DNA from: Candidatus Caenarcanales bacterium
GTDB lineage: Bacteria > Cyanobacteriota > Vampirovibrionia > LMEP-6097
Reading direction: 5' to 3'
Assembly: GCA_022447685.1 (NCBI GenBank)
Contig: JAKVAO010000008.1
Location: forward strand, 1 to 60,581
Length of the DNA: 60,581 bases
Part shown: in pieces, positions 26,463-36,432 of the stretch
Layout of the letters: every line of letters begins with the position of its first letter
Numbering within the stretch: the stretch's first letter is position 1
The notes under the pieces: model-generated
Seen by the model: only the letters and a program-made list of their open reading frames with translations
Told to the model about the DNA's origin: nothing
Databases searched by the model: none
Translations under genes and position numbers: made by a program

Positions 26463-27464
26463 ATGCTAAACGCTAATACTACTGAATACCAATATAAAGC
26501 CTCACTTATAATCCCTGTTTACAACGAAGAAGAAAACGTAAACTTATTGCAAACAGAAATAGAGAAGTCACTAGAAGGCAAGCTTAGCTATGAAGTTATA
26601 TACATAGATGATGGTAGTTCTGATCGTAGTTATGAGTTATTAGCAGAAATTGCTAAGCAAAAACCTAACGCTAAAGTAATCAAATTACGTAGAAACTACG
26701 GGCAAACCGCAGCTATGCAAGCAGGTATAGAAAATGCTTCTGGTGAAATCATGATTCCTCTTGATTCTGATTTACAGAATGATCCATCCGACATCCCTGA
26801 TTTAATTGCCAAAGTAGAAGAAGGCTATGATGTAGTTAGTGGTTGGAGGAAAAACAGACAAGATACTTTCATCAATCGTAAATTACCATCAGTTATAGCA
26901 AACAAAATCATTTCTATGATCTCAGGAGTTCATTTGCACGATTATGGTTGCAGTTTGAAAGCTTATAAAACTGATGTGCTCAAATACGTGAAACTCTATG
27001 GAGAGTTACACAGGTTCATTCCAGTTTGTGCGAGCTGGTATGGCGCTAAAGTAACAGAAATGCCGGTTAAGCACCACGCAAGACGCTTTGGAGTGTCCAA
27101 GTATGGAATCAATAGAACTTTTAAAGTAATACTTGATCTTATCGTAATGAAGTTTTTGACTAATTATGCAACACGCCCAATTTATGTTTTCGGTGGTATG
27201 GCGATACTAAGTATGCTTTTATTTATGGCTTCAGCCGTTTGGGCACTTGCTCTTAAGTTTGGATATGGAATTGATTTAGATTCTACTCCACTGCCTGTAA
27301 TAAGTACTATGTTCTTCACTGTAGCGATCCAAGTTGCAATGATGGGATTACTTGCTGATATGCTGATGCGTACTTACTATGAGTCTCAGGATAAGAAAAT
27401 CTATACTGTCGAGAAGGCTTTGAATTATGAGACTGAAGCTGCTAGAGATTTTGTAAATGCCTAA
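26463..27464 (+). CDS. GT2 polyprenyl-phosphate glycosyltransferase
   Basis: An N-terminal GT2 domain (SLIIPVYNEEENV, VIYIDDGSSDRS, RRNYGQTAAMQAG, IPLDSDLQNDP) is followed by two C-terminal membrane helices (about residues 240-265 and 280-305). This is the layout of the DPM1/GtrB/ArnC-type enzymes that load a sugar onto undecaprenyl phosphate at the inner membrane. The donor sugar cannot be told from sequence. It stands alone between unrelated genes. Confidence 0.9.
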   Translation: MLNANTTEYQYKASLIIPVYNEEENVNLLQTEIEKSLEGKLSYEVIYIDDGSSDRSYELLAEIAKQKPNAKVIKLRRNYGQTAAMQAGIENASGEIMIPLDSDLQNDPSDIPDLIAKVEEGYDVVSGWRKNRQDTFINRKLPSVIANKIISMISGVHLHDYGCSLKAYKTDVLKYVKLYGELHRFIPVCASWYGAKVTEMPVKHHARRFGVSKYGINRTFKVILDLIVMKFLTNYATRPIYVFGGMAILSMLLFMASAVWALALKFGYGIDLDSTPLPVISTMFFTVAIQVAMMGLLADMLMRTYYESQDKKIYTVEKALNYETEAARDFVNA

Positions 27465-27505
27465 TTTGGCTATTAGCTATAAAATATAGTTATAGATCTA
27501 CAAAT

Positions 27506-28729
27506 ATGAGCCTTAAGCATAAACTTGCAAATTTAATATATGTCTTTTTACTTTTAGTAATTAGCCAGCAGGCTTGGGCTATAAAGCAGTCTAATGCAGC
27601 TTATCCACAAGAAAAATTCAAAGCAAGAATCGAATATAAACTAGAATACGACCAAGAAATTCCCTTAAGAGTAACCAGAGTGCCAACAGAATATGGCATG
27701 CTGCAAAAAGACTTAGATGGTAAAGTGAAACCACTCGGTGCTGGGGAGTATGTAATCTTCGAGAATACTGAAGATATAAAAGTCTGTGAATCACTCACTG
27801 ACACAGAAGAAGCCTGTAAAGAGAAAGTCCTAATTCCTCAAGGTAGTTCATTTATAGGGAAAATAGTTCAGGCAGAACTCGCTAAACACTTTAATCGTGA
27901 TGGCTATGTGCAATTAGAATTTGAGCAGATTATCGTTGAAGGTGAGAACATTAATCTTTCTGCAGGAACTCTAGGAGCAGATAATATTGAAGCTAGAGAA
28001 AGTTTCAAAAACAAAGCATCCAAAGTAGGTAAAACGGCTGCACTAACTCTAGGTGGTGCATTGGTAGCACCATTCATAGCCTATAAGATTGCTGGCTTAC
28101 TTGCCTTCTCGAACCCTTATGTGACTGGCGGCATTGCCGCAGTTGGTGCAAGCGCAGGACTTGCTTATGGAATTTACAGTAAAGGTAAAAACTTCAACCT
28201 AGAGCCTGGTTCTGAACTTAAAATTAAACTTAATAATGATTGGCTAATCTCACAACTAGAAGACGAGCATTTAGCAGAAGCTATTATGCTGATGCGTGAC
28301 GAGAGTAAGTTTAAGAAAAACTCTAATTCTATTGAAACAAAAATCCAAAAAGCTTTCACCGATGAACTTCTAGAAGCTGGCTATCAGGAATTGGTTACGC
28401 ATAATATAAAACAGCCCGTGGAACTTAAAATTAATAAAGTGAAAAAGTCTGGATCTGAATTTGGTAAAAAATGTATGAAAGTAAACCTAGATTACCAAAA
28501 TAACTCTAAAGAGAGTTTGCGTTATCTATCATTTCGCCTGGTAGATTCTATGAACAAGGATTATTTTCCAGAGAGTAAAAGTATTAGAGCAGGGGAGCTT
28601 TCAGAACTGCCGCGCCAAGGAAATCTAGATCTCTTCTATTGTGTTGATTTTATTAAAGCTATTCATAGTCTAGAGGTTAGAGGCATGGAGAGTTATCAGC
28701 TTTTAGCTGAGGAGAGGCTTTTTATTTAA
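27506..28729 (+). CDS. Secreted/envelope protein with signal peptide
   Basis: A clear signal peptide (NLIYVFLLLVISQQAWA, cleavage after AWA near residue 25) starts a 407-aa protein. The mid region has LIPQGSSFIGKIVQAEL and a Gly/Ala-rich hydrophobic stretch (about 175-225), followed by PGSELKIKL. The IPxGS...IG pattern and hydrophobic centre recall VirB10/TrbI-type beta-barrel proteins, but the match is loose and no conjugation genes are nearby. It overlaps the convergent helicase gene by four bases. Confidence 0.6.
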   Translation: MSLKHKLANLIYVFLLLVISQQAWAIKQSNAAYPQEKFKARIEYKLEYDQEIPLRVTRVPTEYGMLQKDLDGKVKPLGAGEYVIFENTEDIKVCESLTDTEEACKEKVLIPQGSSFIGKIVQAELAKHFNRDGYVQLEFEQIIVEGENINLSAGTLGADNIEARESFKNKASKVGKTAALTLGGALVAPFIAYKIAGLLAFSNPYVTGGIAAVGASAGLAYGIYSKGKNFNLEPGSELKIKLNNDWLISQLEDEHLAEAIMLMRDESKFKKNSNSIETKIQKAFTDELLEAGYQELVTHNIKQPVELKINKVKKSGSEFGKKCMKVNLDYQNNSKESLRYLSFRLVDSMNKDYFPESKSIRAGELSELPRQGNLDLFYCVDFIKAIHSLEVRGMESYQLLAEERLFI

Positions 28730-31700
28730 AAAGGAAGTAAATCTTCAAAAATCTGTTTTACTCTTTCATAGTCATTGTTAGTTAAAGCTTTAACTTCTTT
28801 ACCCTGAAAATCAAATGTTCTACTAAATGTTATCCCTTTAGCAGTGAGACGTTCCTCTAATTGCTCTTGATTATAATCTTTCCAGTTATTATTTTTCGTT
28901 TTCATATATTCATTAAATTTACGTAAAGTATGTTGCAAACTTACATTATAGTCACGAATTTGAGCTACGCATTTTTTCAATTGATAGATTCGTGATCTTG
29001 CAACATAAGTAATATCCTGCGGAGAAGTTAGTCTTTCTTGATTTTGAATAAATTTACTTTTAGCATTATTTTCACTGCTAATAATAGTAGGCATAAGATT
29101 AAACAGAAACTTCTTAAATTGCTTATTATTTTTAAAATCAAAATCCCTTCTATCTAGCTTAGATTTATCTTCACTTTCAAAGCATAAACCTTTATTAAAC
29201 TCTTTTCTAAGCTCATTAACGGAAATGAATTTTTCATCTAAAGATTCACTAGATTTCCACTCAGACTTATTAACAAAGATTGGACTTTGGTAAATTATTT
29301 CAAGCTTCTCTACTATAGGTTTTTTTAAGCAGTAGTATTGATCTCTCTTTCCAGTTTGTTTGTTAATACAAGTATGCTCGTCATATAGATAATTTTCAGA
29401 AAAAAGAGGAGCTTCTTCAGCAATGATGAACTCAAGCATACCTTGAAAATTACTCTTATTTGTCTCCCTCATTGCTCGTCTTACAACATCGGGTAGTCTC
29501 CCTTCATATTCTTTTCTAAGTTTTTCCTGCTCCTGCGCATATTCTTTCAACTCAGATTCATGCTCCATAATATCTCGGTAGGCATTATAAGGCATATCCC
29601 AATTATTTTTCTTAGACTTAGATTCTTTATTATTTTCATCATTAGAAGCTGCCTCAGTAGGAGTTTCAAAGTTAGGTTTTAATTTTTCTTTGATAAAAGC
29701 GAGAACATAACCAGGGCTTTTTACCAGCTTAACTTGTTTAAGCAAAGCATCAAATTTAAAACTTTTATCCTCTAAAAATTTTTCAAATCCTTTTTCATCA
29801 AATGCTTTTATGGCTTCATGCCAAATTAATGGATTATATCTATTTTCTTCATGAAGTGCGGGGTTACATTCTTCATCAAAAACAAGTTCTTCACCATAAT
29901 CATCATTAAACCTCTCTAGTTCAATATCTAAAAGTTTTTGTAAATAAGCTTCAGCAAATTCATTATCATTGTAGTGAAAGGCTTGATCTGTTTCAGACTG
30001 ATATCTCCTCTTCAGTTCATTGAAGACATTATCAAAGTTATAAAAATCTTTGAAGTAATCTTCTTCCTTTTGGTTTGATTTTGATTTTTTACTCTTAACA
30101 TTTAGAGAAGCTTCACTCACGGTCTCTTCATTGTTAGCAATGATTCTTGGCATAACATCTAAAACAATTGAAAGATTTAGAGGCTTAGAGCCCTGCAACC
30201 TATTTCTACAAAGATCAACAACCTGAGCTATTTTCTTAGTGCCTGTTTTAATAGAGTTGAGTATATCTATCCTTAAGATTCTACCTATAGCCTGAAGATA
30301 CTTAGCATAACTTTTAGTAGCACCCAGATAGTAACAAACTGCTGCTCTATCAGAGCTCCAGCCCTCTCCTAAAATATGGACACTGGTCAAATGCTTTATG
30401 ACACCAGTCTCATACATATTCATCAGTGTTTTTCTATTTTTAGAGTTGCTAGAAACTCTAATACATGAATTTTCATTCTCTGGAGCTTTGGTCTTGGTCC
30501 CTAACATTCCATATTCTTTAGCGAGTTTATAGGATAAATAAATTCCATTTGCACTCAATGTCACAGAGCTTAATCCAGCTTCATTCATTCTTTCCGTTAA
30601 GCGCTCTGCAAATTTAACATTGGGACATATTGAAATAGTATGTAAACCTAGAGTCTCTATAATCTTCTTATTATTCTTGAAGTCAGGGCATCTCACAGGC
30701 TTCTCACTATGATTGGTCTTATAATGTTTGATTACCCCAGTACAAATTTGTTCTGTATACTTATCTAAAGATTTATCATTTTCTTCTTCATCTAGTTCCT
30801 CACTAGTTAAGTCTGTTTCAGCTTCATTAACTTCATCAATCACCAACTGATCCCACTTTAAATCAACTAACCATTCATCATTGATCGCAGAACGTAAATC
30901 TTTGGAATGAATTAACTCAGCTTCTTTTCCGTCTATAGACTTTAAAAAATTCTTTGCTAACTTCTCCTGCAAAGCGTATAAAATATTTTTACCAATTCTA
31001 AAAAAACTATAATCTTCTTTAGACCCAGGTTTCTCAGTAGTAAGTAAATCTGGTGTAGCCGAGAATAATAAGAAGCTCGGGTAATTACGCTCATAAAGCT
31101 TACCCAGAGTCATCTGTAAATTAGGCTTCTTGTCACCATCTCCTGCCTCTTTATGATTTGGTTCTTGATGGAAGTTATGAATTTCATCTGTAAATACTAC
31201 AGAAGGGCTAAATAGTTTATCAACTTTATGTCCAAGTTTTTTATCAGCTAACTCAAGCTCCTCTAAAATCTGTGGGATCGAATCAGCAACAGCAATAACG
31301 ATATCACCATGGTAGCCATTGGGGACTGTAACTAATTCCCCTGAATTAGGATCCGTCATTTTTATATCTTCTGAAGAGAGATGAGTTATATCTTTACCTG
31401 GATTGGCAGCTTGTATAGTTTCCAGTAACTGCTCCTCTAAAGTTATTCTTGGAACTATAACTAATACCTGCATATGACTAGGTAATTTATTAATAGTTTC
31501 AGCGATTTGAACACTTTTACCAGTCCCAGTAGGAGCTTGGATTATCCCTTTGAAACCACGCCCAAATCTATCGACTTTTCCTTCTTGGAGCTCAGCCTCA
31601 GTCCTAGCTTTAGCTTTCTCAGAAATACTTTCAGCATAAGCTTGAAAAGATGGTCTTGCAGAAATTTTAGGTGAGAAATATAATTCATAGTTTTCTTCAT

Positions 31701-32088
31701 TTTTAAATTCAGTTTCCAAAATATGTCTCATCGAAGCTGGATATTGTTCATAGATTCGATCACGCTCTTGGAAAAATTCTAGACGTAATGATTCATATTC
31801 CGCATTATATTGTTCAGAGCCCTTAGCTGAAGAAAGATTAGCAATAGATTCTTTATAGTTTTGCTTTACACTCTCTAATTCTCTTGTAAAAGATTCATCT
31901 ATAAGCTTTTGTTGCTTTTTTTCAGACTCATGAAATTTTTTATTTTGTTCTAAACTTGGTAAAGCTTTATTAAAAATTTGATTTTTGGCATCGACAAGAT
32001 AAGAATGAATGCTCTTTTTTACATAAGAAAGAGGTTTACTTAATAAGTAATTTGATATTTGAGGAGATAGTTCCCGAGGCAACACCAC
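28726..32088 (-). CDS. Large DEAH-box superfamily II helicase, 1120 aa
   Basis: Residues 50-110 form a charged coiled coil. The helicase core carries Walker A APTGTGKS (185-192), DEIH (301-304), SAT (343-345) and motif VI QAIGRILRI near residue 600 with LGEGWSSDRA before it. An acidic insertion (EEEN, EELDEEENDKS) splits the two RecA lobes. About 500 C-terminal residues are Lys/Glu rich and unassigned. The core resembles restriction-type and other SF2 translocases. It is not next to a methylase, so a defence role is possible but unsupported. Confidence 0.8.
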   Translation of the reverse strand: MVLPRELSPQISNYLLSKPLSYVKKSIHSYLVDAKNQIFNKALPSLEQNKKFHESEKKQQKLIDESFTRELESVKQNYKESIANLSSAKGSEQYNAEYESLRLEFFQERDRIYEQYPASMRHILETEFKNEENYELYFSPKISARPSFQAYAESISEKAKARTEAELQEGKVDRFGRGFKGIIQAPTGTGKSVQIAETINKLPSHMQVLVIVPRITLEEQLLETIQAANPGKDITHLSSEDIKMTDPNSGELVTVPNGYHGDIVIAVADSIPQILEELELADKKLGHKVDKLFSPSVVFTDEIHNFHQEPNHKEAGDGDKKPNLQMTLGKLYERNYPSFLLFSATPDLLTTEKPGSKEDYSFFRIGKNILYALQEKLAKNFLKSIDGKEAELIHSKDLRSAINDEWLVDLKWDQLVIDEVNEAETDLTSEELDEEENDKSLDKYTEQICTGVIKHYKTNHSEKPVRCPDFKNNKKIIETLGLHTISICPNVKFAERLTERMNEAGLSSVTLSANGIYLSYKLAKEYGMLGTKTKAPENENSCIRVSSNSKNRKTLMNMYETGVIKHLTSVHILGEGWSSDRAAVCYYLGATKSYAKYLQAIGRILRIDILNSIKTGTKKIAQVVDLCRNRLQGSKPLNLSIVLDVMPRIIANNEETVSEASLNVKSKKSKSNQKEEDYFKDFYNFDNVFNELKRRYQSETDQAFHYNDNEFAEAYLQKLLDIELERFNDDYGEELVFDEECNPALHEENRYNPLIWHEAIKAFDEKGFEKFLEDKSFKFDALLKQVKLVKSPGYVLAFIKEKLKPNFETPTEAASNDENNKESKSKKNNWDMPYNAYRDIMEHESELKEYAQEQEKLRKEYEGRLPDVVRRAMRETNKSNFQGMLEFIIAEEAPLFSENYLYDEHTCINKQTGKRDQYYCLKKPIVEKLEIIYQSPIFVNKSEWKSSESLDEKFISVNELRKEFNKGLCFESEDKSKLDRRDFDFKNNKQFKKFLFNLMPTIISSENNAKSKFIQNQERLTSPQDITYVARSRIYQLKKCVAQIRDYNVSLQHTLRKFNEYMKTKNNNWKDYNQEQLEERLTAKGITFSRTFDFQGKEVKALTNNDYERVKQIFEDLLPF

Positions 32089-32117
32089 CTATTATCTTAA
32101 GCCAATATGGGTAAATA

Positions 32118-32891
32118 CTATTTATTCTTAGAAAAGCTTAAACTTTGCTGTTCAGGAAACTTAAGCTCCTGAACCTCAGATTTATAATCCTGAAAAGCTC
32201 GAGTCATATCTTGATATTGCTCCGCGTATCTCTTCACAAACCTAGGCTTAAAAAGATTAAAACGCCCGAGTAAATCATCAGTCACTAGTACTTGACCAGA
32301 GGTTCCTTGCCCAGCACCTATACCTATAGTGAAAATCTCTCTAGACTTAGACTCTAGAGACTCAGTAAGCTCTTCTGCAATTTCATCTGGCACCATCTCC
32401 AGCACCATAGCCATAACTCCAGCTTCATATAACTTATTAGCTTCGCTGAACAATAATTCTCTATCTTTTACATAACTAGGCTTACCATTAAATTTCTCGA
32501 CACTCTGGGGCGTATAGCCGATATGCCCCATCACCTGATAACCTTCATCAGTAAGCATCTTAATCAATTCAAGACTCTTAGGCTCAGCATTCTCTATCTT
32601 CACGATATTTGCTCCAGCCTCATAGAAAGCTAAAGCATCTTTATATGCCTCACTATTAGGCTTAATAACAGATACATAAGGTAAGTCAGCGACAATTTTA
32701 GTCTTAGGAGCACCGCGTCTTACTGCCTTAAAACAGATCATCATCTCTTCCAGACTCACTTCTTGTGTAGTCTTGTATCCAAGAAAAACATTAGCAAGGC
32801 TATCGCCCACCAAAATATAATCAATCTGAGCTTCCTCTAAAGCTCTTGCGGTATTGAAATCATAGGCTGTAAGCATGGATATCTTTGCCAT
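32118..32891 (-). CDS. panB: 3-methyl-2-oxobutanoate hydroxymethyltransferase
   Basis: The sequence is a full-length PanB (257 aa): MLTAYDFNTARALEEAQIDYILVGDS, VVADLPYVS-like IVADLPYVS, VKIENAEP, VMGHIGYTPQSV and IGIGAGQGTSGQVLVTDDLLG. It makes ketopantoate from 2-oxoisovalerate and 5,10-methylene-tetrahydrofolate, the first step of pantothenate and CoA synthesis. TAAGAT (32899-32904, within TGTTAAGAT) lies seven bases before the ATG, so it is predicted leaderless. panC and panD are not in the window. Confidence 0.96.
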   Translation of the reverse strand: MAKISMLTAYDFNTARALEEAQIDYILVGDSLANVFLGYKTTQEVSLEEMMICFKAVRRGAPKTKIVADLPYVSVIKPNSEAYKDALAFYEAGANIVKIENAEPKSLELIKMLTDEGYQVMGHIGYTPQSVEKFNGKPSYVKDRELLFSEANKLYEAGVMAMVLEMVPDEIAEELTESLESKSREIFTIGIGAGQGTSGQVLVTDDLLGRFNLFKPRFVKRYAEQYQDMTRAFQDYKSEVQELKFPEQQSLSFSKNK

Positions 32892-32959
32892 ATACCTGAT
32901 CTTAACATTTATGAGACTGCTGACTTAAAGCACTACTTAATGCTAAAATGTAATACGAA

Positions 32960-34576
32960 TTGAATCCTACTATTTCTATGCCAAATAGCCCAGTTAACCC
33001 TGAAAAGCCAAAGCTTCTCGGGAGAGATTCTGCTGCAAATGACAGCACGGGAGCTAAACCTAGACTTAGCAGTGATACTAACTTAAATAACTATGATCAA
33101 GCCTTAAGGCAAGTAAAACAAGAGAAATACGATGAAATCAAAAAAAACTGGTTGGAGCTAAAACTTAAGCCTACAGATATTTTCAAACCTATTAAACTTA
33201 TGCAAAAAATTCTGCACAAAGTTTTATTCCCTACAGCTAAGCTTGCTCCAGCTGATCCCATACAGGCAAGAATAAGTAGCTTTCCTCTCAGAGATATCAG
33301 GGAGAAAATGCTTAAAGAAGGAATTCCAATAGAAGAAAACTTCATTTGGACTGAAGACGGAATCCCACTAAGAACCTGGTTTGCTCAAAATTCTAATCCT
33401 GAGGCTAAAACCAAACTTTATTTCCATGGTAATGCTGGTGATATAGCAACGTTCAGTGAAATGGCTAAAAAAGATTATCGGGATGGTTATAACGTCTGCC
33501 TAACTAGCTATAGAGGCTATTCCGGGAATCCGGGCTTTCCATCGAAAAACGGTCTTACTCAAGATGCTAAGGCTGTTATTGATTATTTGATCGATGATAA
33601 GCTTTTACCGAGTTCATCTATAGATATAGAAGCACATTCTTTGGGTTGTGCTGTCGCTATCGAGGGATTTGGTTTGAGGAATGAGGAGAAGAATGGAGGC
33701 TATATCAAAATTTATAAAAATATGATTGATGACATGGTTGCCACAAATACTAAGCCTGACCCAAATAAATATACAATGGAAGGAATTGTCGATGCCTTAA
33801 ATGAACAATATGGAAAAATAACATTAAATGCACCATTAATAAGTGTTCAAAAAATAGTTCTAGATAAACTCAAAATTATTCCAAATAGAATAGTAAAAGA
33901 AATTACAAAAACCAATAATCTTAATTTCAGTAAATTAATTGCCTTACCAACGAAATTACTTCATATTCGCCATGGGAAAAAAGACAAACTTATTCCAATT
34001 AAACACTCCGAGGATATTTACGATGTGGCAAAAGCAACTGGATCTCCAGCATTTTTAGAGATACAAGACAACAATAAACATAACGATATTTTAAATACCC
34101 CCAAAGCCGAAATTACGAATCTCATTAGTCCTATAGCCAAAAAAGTAGGTATGTTGCATGTTAGCAACTGGCATGGCAATAATAATCCAATGGAACATGC
34201 TCTCGATATTTCCAACCTTGAAATAGGTGATGAAGTGGTTGCCGTAGAAGATTCGACAGTAAAAGAAATAGTAGATAAGAATCCAGATAAAGGCCCTGGT
34301 GAATTCAATCCATCTCTTGATGAAATTCCAAATACTAATTACATAATTTTAGAAACAAAAAATGGTGAACTAGATATTTATGCACATACTAAGCAAAACA
34401 GCAGTTCAAATCAACTTAAAGTTGGGGATCAAATCAAACAAGGAACGAAAATAGCAGAGATTGGCAACAATGGTGCAACAACTTGTATACACCTTCACTT
34501 TCAGAGAAGCATAAATAATCCACATGTAAAATCAATATATGACCATCAAACAATCCCAATCAAATTTGACCACTAA
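32960..34576 (+). CDS. Alpha/beta-hydrolase fused to M23-like peptidase domain
   Basis: Residues about 120-390 are an alpha/beta hydrolase of the BEM46/ABHD13 type: oxyanion strand YFHGNAGD, YRGYSGNPG, nucleophile Ser in EAHSLGCA, acid in HGKKDKLIP and His in NNKHNDIL. Residues about 395-538 look like an M23 (LytM-type) domain with EHALDI (His and Asp ligands), YAHT and the C-terminal HLHF pair. M23 enzymes cut peptidoglycan cross-links. I know of no common family with this pair of domains. The first 100 residues are polar and there is no clear signal peptide, which is odd for a wall enzyme. The start is TTG 32960 or ATG 32978; a TGCTAAAAT ends at 32949. Confidence 0.75.
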   Translation: MNPTISMPNSPVNPEKPKLLGRDSAANDSTGAKPRLSSDTNLNNYDQALRQVKQEKYDEIKKNWLELKLKPTDIFKPIKLMQKILHKVLFPTAKLAPADPIQARISSFPLRDIREKMLKEGIPIEENFIWTEDGIPLRTWFAQNSNPEAKTKLYFHGNAGDIATFSEMAKKDYRDGYNVCLTSYRGYSGNPGFPSKNGLTQDAKAVIDYLIDDKLLPSSSIDIEAHSLGCAVAIEGFGLRNEEKNGGYIKIYKNMIDDMVATNTKPDPNKYTMEGIVDALNEQYGKITLNAPLISVQKIVLDKLKIIPNRIVKEITKTNNLNFSKLIALPTKLLHIRHGKKDKLIPIKHSEDIYDVAKATGSPAFLEIQDNNKHNDILNTPKAEITNLISPIAKKVGMLHVSNWHGNNNPMEHALDISNLEIGDEVVAVEDSTVKEIVDKNPDKGPGEFNPSLDEIPNTNYIILETKNGELDIYAHTKQNSSSNQLKVGDQIKQGTKIAEIGNNGATTCIHLHFQRSINNPHVKSIYDHQTIPIKFDH

Positions 34577-34577
34577 A

Positions 34578-36398
34578 TTAAAGCTCCTTACTCAAACAAA
34601 TCAACAAATCACCTTTATTAAAAGGTTGTGCCGCGTGGGCAAAAAAGAAAGACTCTTTTCTTTTGAGTATAACTGGAATCCAGTTTTCATCAGCGAGTTC
34701 TTCTATAACCAAATCTGAGAGTTTACCAGATTCATCCAATTCTTTTTCAAAGATCTTAACCTTATTATTATCGATCGCATACTTCCAATCTTCGATATTA
34801 AGAACTTTAGTATAAGCGAGATCACCACCAATTTCCCCAACCAAACGAGCTTGAATACTTTTATCTGGGTTACCTATAGCTGGATAAACCTTTTTGACTT
34901 GATATAAATCTCTTGCCATCTGGCATGCTAGAAAATTCACCTCAGAATTAGCCGTAGTAGCGATCAGCATAGAAGCCTTATCTATTTGCGCCTGGTCTAA
35001 CACATTAGAATCTAGACAGTTACCACAAACTGTAAGCAATTGATCCTCCTCAGCAAAGTTACAATGATCTTGGTTATTATCAATCAAACAGACATCCTTA
35101 CCCATATCAACGAAAACTTTAGCGATAATACGTCCAAGTACATTCGCTCCAACAATAATAATATAACCACCTTTCTCCAGGCAGTCACAGGCTCTAGCTG
35201 CAGCTTTAGCTGTTAAACCCTGGGCAAGAACAGATACTATAATGGTAGAAAAAACCAAAGTCTCTACTAGAACAGCTTCTTGAATTCCCTGCTTCTGAAG
35301 CAAAAAGGTAAAAAGTGAAGCAACTGATGCAGAAACTATACCTTTAGGTCCAATCCAAGAAAGGAAAATTTTATCTTTTACTGAAAGTAAACCAATATTA
35401 GAAATAAACACAGCTATAGGACGAATAACAAAAATCACAAGAAAGACTATCATAGTCCCGTTCAGCCCAAGCAATCTAAAGTTTTCAAATTCCAAGTTTG
35501 CTGCAATAATCACAAAAAGTATAGAAATAAACAGAACAGAAAGCTGTCCCTTAAAACGTTTCAAAGTATTTAATTGAGGAATATCTTCTTTTTGAATCGC
35601 AAAACCAGTAAGAATAACAGCAAGAATACCAGTATTAGCTTCAACGTGATTACTCAATGCATAAGTACCAAAAACCCAGGCAAGCACAACTAAATTCTTC
35701 AAGTCAGTACCAACAAGAGAAGACTTCAAAATCTGCCCTAAAACCCTTCCCATCAAATAGCCAACAGAAACACCAACTAAAACCTTGATAAAGAAAGCGT
35801 AGACAAAAGTCATAAGAGAAACAGCTTCGCTGGAACCAGCAGCAGAAGAAGCACTCAATTCTTCTGTAACCAAAATCAGTTCAAGAACAGCAACAGAGAG
35901 AATAGCTCCTATCGCATTAGAAAATATCCCTTCACTTCTAAGAATCGTAGCCAAGTCTTGTTTAATCTTCACCCTTCTAAGAATCGGATTAATAACCGTA
36001 AGACCAGTAATACTCATAAAAGATCCAAAAAGCAGACTCAGAGGGGCACTCAAGCCAAGGCAATAATAGGCAGCGAGTGAAGATCCCAGAACAGTAATTC
36101 CAAGACCTATGGTGAGGATATTTCTTACAGAAGTGTCGACGCCTTTGAAAGATTCGAAGTCAAGACTCAGCCCACCTTCAAATAAAATCAAGGCAACCGA
36201 GAGTGAGACTAGTACACTCAGACCAGAGCCTAGTATTTCTGGATGAATCAAGCCCGAGACTTGAGGTCCCAATAATACTCCTGCTATCAAAAGAAAAACA
36301 ATACTTGGAAGTTTTACTTTCTCCGCTAAAACCTGCACTGCGATACCAGCAAAAATTGCAACAACTAATGTTTGCATTAAAATGTGGCTTGGATCCAT
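34578..36398 (-). CDS. CPA-type monovalent cation/H+ antiporter with TrkA-N domain
   Basis: About 12 membrane helices (residues 1-400) with the CPA signature (LPSIVFLLIAGVLLGP, LILFEGGLSLDFESF, GPKGIVSASVASLF) are followed by a TrkA-N/RCK nucleotide-binding domain (IIIVGANVLGRIIAKVFVDMGKDVCLIDNN) and a short tail. Such proteins exchange K+ or Na+ for protons and are gated by NAD(H) or other ligands. Ion preference cannot be told. It lies 34 bases after prfB but has its own TAAATT (36405-36410) six bases before the ATG, predicting a leaderless start. Confidence 0.9.
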   Translation of the reverse strand: MDPSHILMQTLVVAIFAGIAVQVLAEKVKLPSIVFLLIAGVLLGPQVSGLIHPEILGSGLSVLVSLSVALILFEGGLSLDFESFKGVDTSVRNILTIGLGITVLGSSLAAYYCLGLSAPLSLLFGSFMSITGLTVINPILRRVKIKQDLATILRSEGIFSNAIGAILSVAVLELILVTEELSASSAAGSSEAVSLMTFVYAFFIKVLVGVSVGYLMGRVLGQILKSSLVGTDLKNLVVLAWVFGTYALSNHVEANTGILAVILTGFAIQKEDIPQLNTLKRFKGQLSVLFISILFVIIAANLEFENFRLLGLNGTMIVFLVIFVIRPIAVFISNIGLLSVKDKIFLSWIGPKGIVSASVASLFTFLLQKQGIQEAVLVETLVFSTIIVSVLAQGLTAKAAARACDCLEKGGYIIIVGANVLGRIIAKVFVDMGKDVCLIDNNQDHCNFAEEDQLLTVCGNCLDSNVLDQAQIDKASMLIATTANSEVNFLACQMARDLYQVKKVYPAIGNPDKSIQARLVGEIGGDLAYTKVLNIEDWKYAIDNNKVKIFEKELDESGKLSDLVIEELADENWIPVILKRKESFFFAHAAQPFNKGDLLICLSKEL

Positions 36399-36432
36399 AT
36401 ATTCAATTTACCCGCTTCTTACTGTCCGTTTA

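Noticed and set aside
27506..28729. Conjugation VirB10/TrbI component
   Set aside because: Only a loose motif resemblance and no other type IV secretion genes in the window, so left as a secreted protein of unknown role.
28726..32088. The DEAH helicase as the restriction subunit of the methylase cassette
   Set aside because: It is 5.5 kb away on the other strand with housekeeping genes between, and has no nuclease motif that I can see.
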